DNA of 64,000 nucleotides. It comes from Lunularia cruciata (Eukaryota > Streptophyta > Marchantiopsida > Lunulariales > Lunulariaceae). The translations under genes and the position numbers were made by a program. Location of the stretch: positions 34,300,333-34,364,332 of the forward strand of contig OX419756.1 of NCBI GenBank assembly GCA_948567375.1, written 5' to 3'. Positions 10,563-22,045 of this stretch are shown one piece after another. Each line of letters starts with the position of its first letter. Position 1 is the first letter of the stretch. The notes under the pieces are model-generated. The model made no database searches. It saw only the letters and a program-made list of their open reading frames with translations, and was not told the origin of the DNA.

Positions 10563-11199
10563 GGATATGGAACAAGTGCAAGCTAGGTTGGTGCCTTCTT
10601 GAACACATTGTTAAGTATTCAAGCACAGCCAGCAAAAGTTGCGAGCATGTATAGAACACGTAAAGATGTAGCGTCATCGAAGGAGACCCCGAAGTCTTGC
10701 CGATATGCATGTCGACTCTACATTTAGGTGAGCCCTACAGTTCACATCATACCTTCAAACTTCTGTGAAACGCCTGGAACCTGAACACAATTTCTTATTT
10801 CTAGACTAGAATTGAAGCCGTCTCCTTATCTCAGATTATTGGATTCACCCCCAACACAAAGGTTTTAAACGCAAGTATCCTGTAACTAAACTCTCTCCGG
10901 TCCAATTTGGTTTCATGAATAAATAAATGGCCTTCAGGTCTTCACCGAAAGAAATAAATTGGTCAAGTGTTTACAGAGAGGACCTGGAACTTGAACAAAG
11001 GCGACTGTACCTGACTTTCTATGGTGTGTTGTAGCTGAACCTAGGTGGTTCTGAGACTGTGAAAAGAGGCTTGGGCTCGTCGCACAGACCTCAATCTTTG
11101 CGATCAAGCGGCGGGGGCAATCGAAGAACCATTCGTGATAGATGTGAAATCTTCCAGAAAGCAAAGTTCTCGATCTTTTTGCGCTTTTCCTTTCCGCTC
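10563..11199. other. Receptor kinase 3' UTR and intergenic DNA
   Basis: No gene is seen. The first 300 bp or so are presumably the 3' UTR of the kinase gene. No strong polyadenylation signal stands out. Confidence 0.4.
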
Positions 11200-11592
11200 A
11201 TGAGTGCTGCAACATCAATAACGACAACAAGCTTCCCAGCCGTGTACAGTTTGAGCTTTCGAATATCACTTTTGGAGGTGGACATGACTGAGTACTGGTT
11301 TGTGATGGAGGAGTTGCACTCTTCCAGTGATACTAGTGGAGAGAGAGGTCTGGAGCTTCCGGTTGTGGATGCTCTAACCGAAACACTTCTCCGATTAGTG
11401 GAACTCGGAAGCGTGCCGAAGTGTTTCATTCAGTCTAAAGCAGTGTTTGCAGCGTGTCTTTACCACCTGGTGGACCGATTCAGTTCACCAGTACTGGTCT
11501 TACTGGTTGCATTGGATCACCATAGCCAGACTAGAATGAGATCTTTGGCACCAAGTGTTGTTCAAGTTGCTGCGTGTCTTGTTCCCAATTAG
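11200..11592 (+). CDS. Hypothetical ORF, 130 codons
   Basis: The first ATG of an open frame gives a 130-residue protein with a hydrophobic, Leu/Val-rich second half (LVDRF...VLVLLVALD). An overlapping minus-strand ORF (11091-11429) is nearly as long, so coding on either strand is doubtful. No domain, splice site or conserved motif is recognised. It could be a decayed exon. Confidence 0.15.
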   Translation: MSAATSITTTSFPAVYSLSFRISLLEVDMTEYWFVMEELHSSSDTSGERGLELPVVDALTETLLRLVELGSVPKCFIQSKAVFAACLYHLVDRFSSPVLVLLVALDHHSQTRMRSLAPSVVQVAACLVPN

Positions 11593-12530
11593 ATGGACGT
11601 GGTTGGGAATTGTAACTCTTTCATGCATTCTTTCAGTATGATTGAAAGATCTTTCTCCAGAGCTGAAATTCATCACTAGTAGGTGGACCATCCCAAATTC
11701 CAAGTGCAGATTCGATGGTCATGACAATGATTCGAACTCAAAGAACCCCGAAATGTTGTCGCCAAGGTGTTGTCTCCTTCGCTCCGGTCACAATTACGTA
11801 AAGTTTGATACGATAAAATTGCATCATCTTCGTAGAGACAAGCTATGCCATAAAACTCTGCCGAAGAGTGCCGCTAGTCCCAGATTCTCCAAGATGGAAC
11901 AATCCCATCTGGACTCTTATTCTGCTTCTAATATGTGCCCATTATTGCTTGAATCGATTCACCCCTCTAACGAGGCTGTAAATCCACTTGAGCATCTATC
12001 GAACGAGCCTTTCCAACTCTTTGGATTAGAGGCGATGAAGCTGTAGTTTGTGAAGGTTTGTGGCTGTGTCGAAGTTATCGAGAGAGGTAGGAGCGCCACT
12101 CGAAGAACTCTTATAAAGAGCGGCACAATGCTTCCAATCGAAGTACCCGAAGTTTTGCTGAATGCCAAAGACATCGTTCAGTAACAGCTGCCTCACTTGT
12201 GAAAATCTACTCTTAGGGCCGAGTTGATGTCCTAAAAATTGATGAACGGAGAAGTTCCACCAATGGCCTTAAACAACTATTAACCATTAGCCACTTATTC
12301 ACGAAGCGACAAGTTCTCCAGGTTCTTAGTGTCTCCGCCGGCGAAGTGGGACACGACGGAGTGATCGATCCTTCGCTACTGTGGGTTCATTTATGCATCA
12401 AACTTGGACAAGGCGTGAGCAAGTCAATGTGGCTCTAGTGTAATCGTGCTTGGGTGGGTCCTCATTTGCAGATATCATCTTCAGAGCCTAAAAGCAGCTT
12501 TTGACCATATGTATCGGAGAGTGAAATATT
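11593..12530. other. Intergenic DNA, nothing convincing
   Basis: One frame is open over 11642-12046 but lacks an ATG start and any recognisable motif. The last 100-200 bp are the likely promoter of the methylase gene that begins at 12602. Confidence 0.35.
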
Positions 12531-12546
12531 TAGGGTTTAGGGTTTA
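12531..12546. promoter_or_regulatory. Telo-box in the methylase promoter or leader
   Basis: TAGGGTTTAGGGTTTA is two abutting copies of the plant telo-box core (AAACCCTA on the opposite strand), 56-71 bp upstream of the ATG at 12602. Telo-boxes are typical of plant genes for ribosome biogenesis and translation, which suits an rRNA-methylase-like gene. A purine-rich leader (GAAATGAAAGAAGAAG) follows. Confidence 0.75.
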
Positions 12547-12601
12547 CAGGGCAGGAAGTAAGCTCTAAGGAAATGAAAGAAGAAGAAAGAGGGTCTGGGA
12601 G

Positions 12602-15126
12602 ATGGCAGCAAGCTTGGGAAATGGGCGACTCCTTAGGGTCGCCTGTGAGAACAGACGACCGGTTACACCATGCTCCCGAAGCTCCTCCCAACTGCGGTCA
12701 AGCTGCGTTTTACTAGGAAGGCAAGAATGGGCATGGCTTCCTGGGAAATCAAACCACCGTAGCCGGCAGACAAATGATTTCCAACGGCGAATGTCTTACT
12801 CATCAGATTACTCTGGGGCTGGAAATGGCAGGCTTCCAAGTCCGAGGGAGCGAACTATGGACTCACGTCGAGGAGAGAGAGTGGAGAACTTCTTTGCAAC
12901 TTGTGCACCAGGACTGGAGGAAATCGTTGCAGCAGAGCTTGCTGCTCCCATGATTGGGGCTTCTGGGGTTAAAATTGGGTCTGCAGGGGTTTCATTTTGT
13001 GGGACTAAGAGCACTGGAATCCGGGCCAATCTTTGGTTGAGATCAGCAATCCGGGTTCTGTTAGAACTTGCGTCTGGTCCACTCCCTAGAAGGAGACGTG
13101 CAGATCCTGTGTATGAATTTGTCCGAAATGCAGCAGATTGGCCTACCCTTCTTGTGGATGATGATGTATCTTCTTTTTCCACTGGCGGTGTTTCCCAACC
13201 TGTTTCGAGGAAAGGAAAAGTGCGAATGTTCAGGACTTTCTCTGTCAATAGCAGGGTTTATGACTGTGAGGCCGTCTCCAACTCCATGTTTGCATCCACA
13301 AGAGCTAAGGATGCAATTTGTGATGCAGTGAAAGATGTTTGTGGGGGTCTGAGACCGGACCCCCCTTCAGATGGGGTGGCTAGTGCTGACGTGCCGTTGT
13401 TTTTCTCCCTGTACAAAGATCGGGGGATTTTGTACAGAGATATGACAGGAGTGAGCCTGCATAAAAGAGGGTATAGGGATGTGATGCATCGTGCAGGTTT
13501 GAATGAAGCAATAGCTGCCGGTCTTCTCACTATTGCTGGATGGAATACAAACCTTCCTAGCTATGGGCATGCGAACCGAAATTCTAGGGTCAACAATTCT
13601 AAGATTTTAATGGATCCCATGTGTGGATCAGGGACTTTTTTGATTGAAGCGGCGCTCATGGCCATTAACAGTGCACCAGGACTCATGCGCTCTCAGTGGC
13701 CTCATGAGGTAAGCGATTGCATGCACATGCAATTTCATGTCCTCCATGTGCTTACTAGCTGAGTAAAGGTTGAACGACCACTCAAATCTTGAGAAGTTTT
13801 GGAGTTTTGGATCTTCCAGATGTTCAGTGACTTCAGTTGTAATGTGTAAGTAGCATTTGGTCTTCCCTTGTGGAACTAGTCTGCGATAAGAGTTGCCAGC
13901 ATTTGTTTCTACAGCCACCGTGCTTGTGGATGGAACCTACTGCTGCTGCTGCTGCAGTAGCATTTGATTGATGATAGCAGTCGTAATAATTCTCCTCATT
14001 CCGGCTCGGATTGCTCACAAATTTTAGCTACCGTGCCTACAGCAGGACGCGATGATCATTGTTGTGATTTTAACTTCCCTATCGAATTGATGTTGGGCAC
14101 AGCTGGTTTTGACTTATCTTTCCTTTGCTCCTAATACCTGCTGGACTCATGCAAGCAATGACTTGCTCTACCAGATAGTTTTTAAGGAGAATTCATCAAA
14201 CGTCGACTTTGATTTTATCACTAAGTAGATTCTCCATGACTCTTCTCCTGTTCGCAGACATGGCATGACTTCGACCCGTCTTTACTGAAGACCTGCAGAC
14301 AGGAGGCGATAGACGCGGAAATCTCTGCTCCTAAAGGTCTTAGGTTATTAGGTAATGACATCCACGAAGGAGCGTTATCTCTCTGTCAGAGAGATGCCAG
14401 AGCGGCTAATGTTCTTTCCATGCTTGAGCTCAGCTGCACGGACTGTAAAGACTACTCTCCTCCAGCGTCCCCATCTCTTGTTGTTGTTAATCCCCCATGG
14501 GGGGAACGACTCGAGAAGAGCAGGTAACATCCACCTTCACATCCAAGAGTTTTGGCCTTGTTGATTGCTTACAAATCGTCAATCCCTGCGATATACTGTC
14601 AACTTACCTCTCGTGATATCTGTTTGCCTTACTGGCAATGTGAAGGGCAAGTACGACTTGAACACATATGTACACATGCCAGCCTCCTCGCAACCCTTCG
14701 TGCATACAAACAGAACTCTCATTCAAATGGACAGCCTGACTGAAAGAATGACACTTGTGCAGTGTTTATTGAATATAGCATTTAATAACATTGATAAATT
14801 ATACAGAGACCAGACCCTGTCCACTATTTGGCTCCTATGCTTACTGTTCATTCCTTACTGGCTGTTGCAGTAGCGGGGATGATGAGACTCTTTTATCAAC
14901 ATGGAAGATCCTCGGCCGATTCTTGAAAGGGAGTTGCAGTCAAGCGGATGTTTACATCCTCAGTGGGAATTCAAACGTTACTCGTGCAATGCACATGAAA
15001 GCAGACAAAAGGTGGCCTGTTACTGTTGGAGGAATTGACTGTCGGATTATGCATTATTATGTCTTGCCTCCGAAAGCAGTCAATGCAACTTTCACTCTAC
15101 CAACAACGACTTACAATGCCGTTTAA
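12602..15126 (+). CDS. THUMP + UPF0020 RNA guanine-N2 methyltransferase, RlmL-like
   Basis: Three exons, 12602-13708, 14258-14523 and 14871-15126, join in frame through GTAAGC...CGCAG and GTAACA...TGCAG introns into 542 residues. The first ~85 residues are basic and Ser/Arg-rich with few acids, consistent with an organelle transit peptide. Next comes a THUMP-type segment starting near FFATCAPGLEEIVAAEL (about 97), then a Rossmann methylase with the SAM motif LMDPMCGSGTFLIEAAL (about 336-352) and catalytic motif VVVNPPWGER (about 445-454). This is the order in the N-terminal half of bacterial RlmL (YcbY), which makes m2G2445 in 23S rRNA; the C-terminal RlmK half is absent, as in many eukaryotic relatives. 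I infer an SAM-dependent m2G methylase for plastid or mitochondrial rRNA. The product and target are inference; the family assignment is firm. Confidence 0.88.
13936..13958. repeat. (CTG)n microsatellite in intron 1
   Basis: Five to six CTG units lie in intron 1 of the methylase gene. No function is apparent. Confidence 0.7.
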
Positions 15127-16479
15127 CCTGACACAGCAACACAACCATAAATTCAAGTTGCGCATGCTAAAGGTCATAGTGGGGGTTTATCATACTGGCC
15201 CTAAATATTAAATTAGAAAGTCGACTAGCTGCCTAATTCTTGACACTAACTACAGTGACAAACAATAGCCTGCAGGGATTTTCTGAGCAGTACGAACTCT
15301 CTGGAATGGAACTCAGAGCAAATTAGATCTACTCAAGCGTATGCACGGACTCCTCACATTTCAGATGTAGTCTTTGCAACATTCCGCCCGCGCTGTCTTT
15401 ACCCATGTCCATCCAGTTGAACCACTGTAGTTGGTACGTTTATTGTCAGTAGCTATCTGCAGAAGCTAGCTGCGCCTTGTGGCCTGGAAAATTTGTGAGC
15501 AGCTTCACAGCGCACCTGTAAGAAAGAAACCGACTTTTAGCGTGCTCATGATGTTTCCCCCATCTTAATTTCTACACCATCTCACTGCGAATGCCTATGA
15601 ATGTACTGTCAATTAACAGCTGTATACCGATACTCGCCTAAGATCAGTTGCTGACAACAAACTGAGAGCCTTTAAAGATGTGATCAGTTGAGGGGTAAAT
15701 TCCAGAGAATTTTCATTATATCACGGTCACCCTCTGTGATGTGGTTCTAGCGTCCTTGGATTTTCCCACCTTTTCCAACCTGTGAGACCTTGTATTTCTG
15801 TGATCTGATTCAGTCTCGTACTTACAGTTTGGTGTTAATAGCAGGGAACCTTAATAGAAGTACTATCAGTAATACTTCATCCATATCGTACATGTACTCG
15901 GCAAAGTGAAGCAGAACCTATGGGGCCCCCACTGCCAGTTTCTCTCCGAAATTCAGAGCCCTGTTTAGAGGATATGGAGTTACCAGTTCCTTACACTGGA
16001 AACCCCATCTTGCTACAGAAACATCGCATAGTGAAAGAGTGCGAGGCCCAATACCTTTCTTACCTTGGTTGAAAAGACGAAACAGGATATATGGTACTCG
16101 ATTGGACAACATTTACCACCAGAGCATCGAAGTACTGTACTCGAACTGTTGTCAAAATCGAACCTCACATCCTTATGTAAGGTTTGATGCCAGATCTGGA
16201 GCCGCACTGACTCAGATGCCACACCCTAAGCCGACAGGCCCCTGACAACTAACTACGGAATGGATGTTGGACGTTAAACAGCTACACAAGTACATAAATG
16301 TTGCTCTACATAATAGACAACAGAACTGGTGCAGGAGACCAGCGTGGTCCACTCCGACCATTGTGTCTTAAGAAACTTCAGTCCATGAGTTTAAGCGCCG
16401 ATTGCTTCCCCTAGGTTTTCGTGTACATTGCTGGCTACAAGACAGTATTGAGTTACAAAAAGAGGGAGACTGTGTAGAA
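15127..16479. other. 3' UTR and intergenic DNA, no gene seen
   Basis: Only short overlapping frames occur on both strands, with no motif or repeat shared within the window. The first few hundred bases should hold the methylase 3' UTR. Confidence 0.4.
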
Positions 16480-17447
16480 AAAACGAAGGATGGGAAGACC
16501 CCATCAAGCCATACAAGGGAGAGACAAAAAAGGTAAAATGGGGCTAAACCCCAAGTAGTACAATATAGTATTGAGTTACAGTAGGCTGCGTGCTCTCAGG
16601 AAGTCCCAACAGGAAGCCTGATGATTGAAAAACCCCATCAAGGATACAAGGATAAACATAAGAGGTAAAATGCTGATAAGTGCAATAGTTCCCATAAGAG
16701 ATATTTGTCCTAGTGCATCTAAGACATCACTCTATGCAAAAACATATGGTATATATACTTACTACTAGAGTATCTGAAGAAGCTTCACGTAGTGTAATTG
16801 TTCTCCTATGCTAGTGTTTTTTGTAGAGCAGTGGCCACATGTGTCTAAAGTACACCATAAAGTGTGAAAGTAAGAGTGGTACCCCCATACATCTACTACA
16901 ATAAGTTCTCGTGCACTCCTTGACAAATGTGTCAAACACCACATTCATCACTCCATATAAATCCAAGGCTACAAGAACAAAAAGGTGACCTTGTGCAGAC
17001 CTTATACTTGGAGACCTTGGTTGTTTCCGCTCCGCTCACTACCCATCCAAGAGGATGAGTAATCACCTTCTCCAAAATTGCATCACGTGTGGGATTTATA
17101 ACCACAACATCCACTATTGTCACCTTATCATCTCGGACCAAATACAAGTTTACTTTGACTTGTATCTTCTAGAAAGCATACCAACACTCCCTCAAAGTAA
17201 GGTATCCACTCTCTCGTGCCATGGCAAACACTATATCCTTGAATGTATTATGAGTAGCAATCTTATGTCCTCTTCAAGGACATAATGTCATATGGACACA
17301 TGTTGCCTCTAGTATAGAACTACACCCACAAATGAGTAATGAAGATACATATGCATAGACCAAACCTAAAGGGAAGCTCATCATTATAGAGAAAGTAGTT
17401 ATTGCGAGTCAAAATGCCCTAATGCATGCTTGACCTAATATCCATGA
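16480..17447. repeat. Dispersed non-coding repeat, copy 3 (longest)
   Basis: This is related to 70-775 over most of its length and in the same orientation, including the GGATGGGAAGACCCCATCAA start, the AGTGTAATTGTTCTCCTATG block and the TACTTGGAGACCTTG block. A diverged second copy of its first ~70 bp begins near 16610. It ends where LINE 3' tails start, so it marks the left edge of the LINE cluster. Confidence 0.6.
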
Positions 17448-17516
17448 GCTTACAATGAACAATGAAATATAAAGCTTGGAAGACCCAAAGAGTAAAAAAG
17501 CTGACAACACAATACA
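17448..17516 (-). mobile_element. LINE 3' end fragment (tail and 3' UTR)
   Basis: The minus strand carries the last ~60 bp of the LINE 3' UTR and a tail of CATTGTTCATTG type. Directly to the right begins the tail of a second copy, so two LINE 3' ends are stacked. Confidence 0.8.
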
Positions 17517-17853
17517 AAATAAAACAATGAAACAATGCAATATAAAGCACGGAAGACCCAAAGAGTCAAAAGGCTGGAAACACAATACAAAACACATAAA
17601 ATGTGAGCCTAGGACATTTGACCAACTTGTAACAAATTGGTCCGATGTAAACTAATCTTGGTCATATACTTCCCTAACGCTAAAGACTAGAGTCTAGAGA
17701 TAGCACCAATCAGATCAGCTGAAACACTAACTTTTGTGAGTATCTCACTTAGAGATTTCCTAAGCACCTTATCACATGCCTTCTTGAAATCAATAAATGC
17801 AACATAGAGAGCTCTCCCAACACCCTTAGATTTCCACAACAAAACATGGAGTA
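17517..17853 (-). mobile_element. LINE 3' end fused to an RT fragment
   Basis: Minus strand: tail (TTTCATTG type) and 3' UTR with the ORF2 C-terminus at 17517-17692, then a jump to the RT region SLSERLIEVG...AFIDF (about 17850 to 17693). The hairpin region of the 3' UTR is shortened. At about 17853 it abuts a plus-strand LINE copy, an orientation switch. Confidence 0.8.
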
Positions 17854-19175
17854 CCAATCTGACCATGCACCTATATCTTGGATTTTCACAAGAGAGATTT
17901 GTACCAACAAGCTATCCATGAGAAATTGAGCTCCATGGAGTGGAGTTCTGATTTTCAACAACATAGTGATCAATTGGTTGACCTTCTTCAATCTACATCA
18001 GCTTCTTTGTTTCCAAGAGATTCTCACAAGAAGAGACTTGGTCTCCCTTGCAATAGATAGCATGATGCTGACTATGAAATGGTAGGGATCAAAGCTGGAT
18101 AGGTCACTTGATTAGATAGCACCAAATCAAGCTTTTGTCTCTTATGGAAACTTGGCAAAGTGCAAGAAGCGGGCATTTTGGACACTCAAGGGGGTTGAGT
18201 TGAGCACTAAACTGAGGAGCAATCCTAAGACTTTTTGGAAGAAGGTAACCATCATATCTCCATTTCCATTGTTGGACCTAAAGGAGCTTTGTAACTATGT
18301 GAAGGATCTATACTTTTCCCCTGATGTTCCAAGCATGTCACCTAGCCTTGGATCTGCTCTCACCATCTCTGAAGTTGATGTCAAGTACCAACTCAAGAAG
18401 TTGGCCAATGGTAAGGTTGAAGACCTTGATGTACTTTGTGTTGAACTTCTGAAGTGGGGTGGTAGCCACCTGATTCTAATACTCACTGCTCTCTTGTGTT
18501 TCTAGCCTTTTGACTCTTTGGGTCTTCCGGGCTTTATATTTCATTGTTTCAATTAGGTATGGCTTTCTTGGTACATGGTGCTTGAAGAAGATAGTTCCTA
18601 TTCACAAGTCTGGCCAGAGAGATGTTCTCACCAATTAACGTACCATACTAGTTGGTAGTATCTTTGCCAAGTTGTATGGTCAAATTTTGGAGTCTAGGTT
18701 GAGTACTTGGGCTAAAAAGTACCAAATTTGAGTCAAGTTCCAAGCTGATTTCAAATCAAGCTTTTAGTACCTTGGACCACCTATTGGTACTCCTAGTTTT
18801 GTTGTGGAAATCTCTAAGTGAGAGACTCATTGAAGTTGGTGTTTCACTAGATCTGATTGGTGCTATCTCTAAACTCTATGAGAAAGTGGTTGTGAGACTT
18901 TCAAGTTCAAGCTCTCAAGATGTCCTTAGCACAATGGATGTGATTCAAGGCTGCTCTCTATCTCTAACTCTGTTTGTAATCTTTATCGATGATCTAGAGA
19001 AACTACTCATGGAAGTTGGAGCTATTGGTGTACAGGTTGGCTCTTTGATGATACATGCACTCCTTTATGCAAATGATGTAGTGCTCCACCCCACCAATCC
19101 AAAGAGTTTATAGAAGCTCTTGGATTCTCTTCTTTGCTTTTGCAATCAAGCCAAGATGGAGGTGAACCTTGACAT
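17854..19175 (+). mobile_element. LINE ORF2 fragment (endonuclease end to RT), 3' truncated
   Basis: Plus strand: end of the endonuclease domain, linker (DFHKRDLYQQAIHEKLSS) and RT through the NPKSL region. YADD reads YAND here. A ~60-bp LINE 3' end is inserted at about 18494-18552. Several stops break the frame. The copy ends inside RT motif D near 19175, just before the 5' leader of the next copy. Confidence 0.85.
18494..18552 (+). mobile_element. Minimal LINE 3' end inserted into LINE ORF2
   Basis: Only the last ~60 bp of the LINE (…CCTTTTGACTCTTTGGGTC… to TTTCATTGTTTCA) sit between ORF2 sequences that are adjacent in other copies (for example 48850-48885). It replaces the stretch that reads AATGAGGCAATCAA in intact copies. 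Confidence 0.8.
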
Positions 19176-19214
19176 GCCTTCCTATGCTATGCTGGATTGC
19201 TATGTGAGGATTGG

Positions 19215-22045
19215 AAAGTTTGAGAGGAGAGGAGTCCCAAAAGTTTGGCAAGATATATCTCACTGCATACATGCCCAAACATTATGACTCTGGTCTTGTA
19301 AGAAGCGCCTTGCCAAGAACTTTCCATAGCTACCAAGATTGCATCGTTCTTAGCTTTCTCAAAAAGTTATGACCGATTGAAATTTCTGACAGAGGATCAA
19401 GATTTGGGAATCTGAATTTTCATCATATGGTGTCCAAATGGAGTGATTTTTTTGGCACTGGATGTGCCTTGAGAAGCTCTTTTAATTGATGTTATGCATG
19501 CTTGAACATCACATCCACACACAAAGTTATGCGTTTGAGCTCAAACTTCAACACATTGTAACTTTTTGGTTTCATGTCCAAATGGTTCAATCTTAAGCTC
19601 ATTGGGAACACCTATGAGAGAACTTTCTTTTGAATACCTGTTTGCTGAATTTGGAGTTCTGTGGTGCAACTTTTTAGTTTCATCAACTGTGATCTTGTGC
19701 GCTTGGTGGTGCTCAAATCTACAACTTTTAGAGGATGGAACTTTGGACTCACACCTTTAAATGAGGTGATCTTGGTCTCATTAGAAGCATCATATCAAGA
19801 GCTATTGATTGAAACTATCTTCATATAATTTGAAGCTTTTTGCTTGAAGGTATAAGAATTTGAATTTTGTGACTCAATAAGGTTTAGAAGTTAAGCATAG
19901 AAAACTCTAGAGGCCATAACTCAATATCTATTTGCTCAAATGAGTTTATTTTTAGTTCGTTTGAAAGAGGTTCTCAAGAGCTTTTGATTGAGAGCCCACT
20001 TGTAGATTTTGAATTATTGAGGCCAAGGTTTTGAATTTTCAAAATCTATAGAATTTCAAAAATCTCATGTAGAAAAGTGCAAATTCAAAAGTTTATGACT
20101 TTTGATTTACAAGTCCAGATGAGTAGATTTTTTGTTCATTAGAACAAATATTTGTAGAGCTGTTAGTGGATATGGATTCATGAAAAGTTGCATTCTGTTA
20201 AAAAAAAACCATAGGAACTTGAAATCTGTAAAATTCTTTAAAATTTTGCAAACTAAAATTCAAAGAGTTCTCTCAAAATTCATAGAGCTTGAGTGAAGTA
20301 GAGGATATATTCTCATAGTAGCACTTTGGAGCTTCTAGAATGGAAGCTTCTAAGATGGTGCAAGAGATTGTTGATATAACTTCAAAACAACAACTTATTG
20401 AAATGTATAGAAAAACAAATAACTTCCACAAGGAACTCAAGAGCTTTTTTGCTCGTATGTCTCAATGCATGAACACTCTTATGGCAGATTTGGAAACCGT
20501 AAAATAAAATGTCATGATTGTAAAAGAATCTCTGAATTCAATCACCCTAAATATCCAAGAACTCAAGAAGAGCAGTAGTTTGATATTAGACTCCACAAAG
20601 GGTATGGTCGATGCTACTAAGAAGGTTGCTTCCTTGGGAGCACAAGCAACCAACATTGCTTCACAAAATGGAGGGCTGCAAGACATGGTTGAGAGATTAG
20701 AGGTCAAGATGAAGTCATATGCTGAAACTACTAAGGTGGCTCAAATCTCTTACTTACAAGAGCATGAGGTTGAAAAGGAGAACCAACTGTTGAGAATGAA
20801 GAACTTGAGAACTTCAAGTTTACCAGAGATAGAGAAGGAAGACACCAAGGCTATAGTGTGTGATTTTATTGCTGTTTCTTCAAGAGCCCATCCTTAAATT
20901 GTGCAAGCATATAGATTGGGATAGAAAGGTGCACAACCAAGAAGCATTTTGGGTGAGGTTTGGCTCAAAAACTTAGAGGAATTCAGTGATGGAAAACAAG
21001 GCTATATTGAAGGGGTGCGCATTTGGTTGGACCCAAATCTCATATCTCTCCAATGGCAAGCAAAGAAGTGAGACTTAGCAAAAGTGAAGGAGGCTCAACA
21101 AGCAGGTTTTGTTGCATTCTTGAGAGATAATAGAGCTCTAATTATTCAAAATAATTTTCAACAACTACATAACAATTCCAAACCCTTAGAGTGCTATCTC
21201 GGAATGTTTATGGCCTCACACAAACCAAGTACTCCAGGGCTAAGCCTTTGTGGGATGATGCTAACCTGATCAATCTTGTGGAGATATGGGGACATGAAGG
21301 AAACACCATTCAAGACATTGAAGGTTTCACTCTTGTTGGTTTAGCTTGGAACAAGCGGAGGCAACACAGAGGCAAGGGCTTTGGAGGCATTGCTATCTAC
21401 GTCAGATTTGGCTTTGGAAAATCAATCTCTTTGATTGGCCAAGATTCAAGTGGAAAATACCAATGGTTGAGGATTGGAGGAGTTGCTAAACCTTGCTTCC
21501 TTATTGTTTGTTACTTTGCTCCATTGACATCACCAATCTATTCAAGTGGAGCGCTCAATACCATGCAGCCTTTCCACTCCTTGACAAGGGATGTGTTGGA
21601 GTTTCAAAGTAAAGGTGTACTTGTGTTTTAAGTTTGAGAGGATTCAAAAGTTTAAGAGGAGAGGAGTCCCAAAAGTTTGCCCAGCCATATCTTCACTATT
21701 TTTCAGATCAAGTTTTGGATCAAGCTTTAGTACTTTGGACCACCTATTAGTACTCCATGTTTTGTGGTAGAAATATAAGAGTGTTGGGAGGGCTCTCTTT
21801 GTTGCATTTATTGATTTCAGGAAGGCCTTTGATAAGGAGCTTAGGAAATCTCTAAGTGAGGGACTCACTAAAGTTGATGTTTCAGTTGATCTGCTTGGTG
21901 CTATCTCCAGACTCTATGAGAAAGTGGTTGTGAGACTTTCATCTTTGAGCTCTCAAGATGTCCTTAATACAATGGGTGTGATTCAAGGTTTCTCTCTATC
22001 TCCAACTGTGATTGGAATCTTCATCTACGATCTAGAGAAAGGAGA
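19215..22045 (+). mobile_element. LINE copy with 5' leader, ORF1, ORF2 start and RT piece
   Basis: The leader starts at the motif GTTTGAGAGGAGAGGAGTCC (about 19218) and runs to about 20340. ORF1 remnants span 20341-21169 (coiled coil and RRM, with stops and frameshifts). ORF1 ends in TAA at 21170-21172 followed by CAA TTC, then ORF2 endonuclease runs to about 21630. A ~60-bp leader-start fragment (21632-21695) and an RT fragment (about 21700-22040, including VAFIDFRKAFDK) follow. A mosaic, dead copy. Confidence 0.85.

Noticed and set aside
16039-17285. Several 60-76-codon ORFs in the repeat at 16.5 kb
   Set aside because: Not conserved between the repeat copies and overlapping on both strands.
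21160-21190. Viral origin, suggested by the readthrough stop context
   Set aside because: The flanking proteins are LINE ORF1 and an APE endonuclease/RT; no viral capsid, movement or replicase motif is present.
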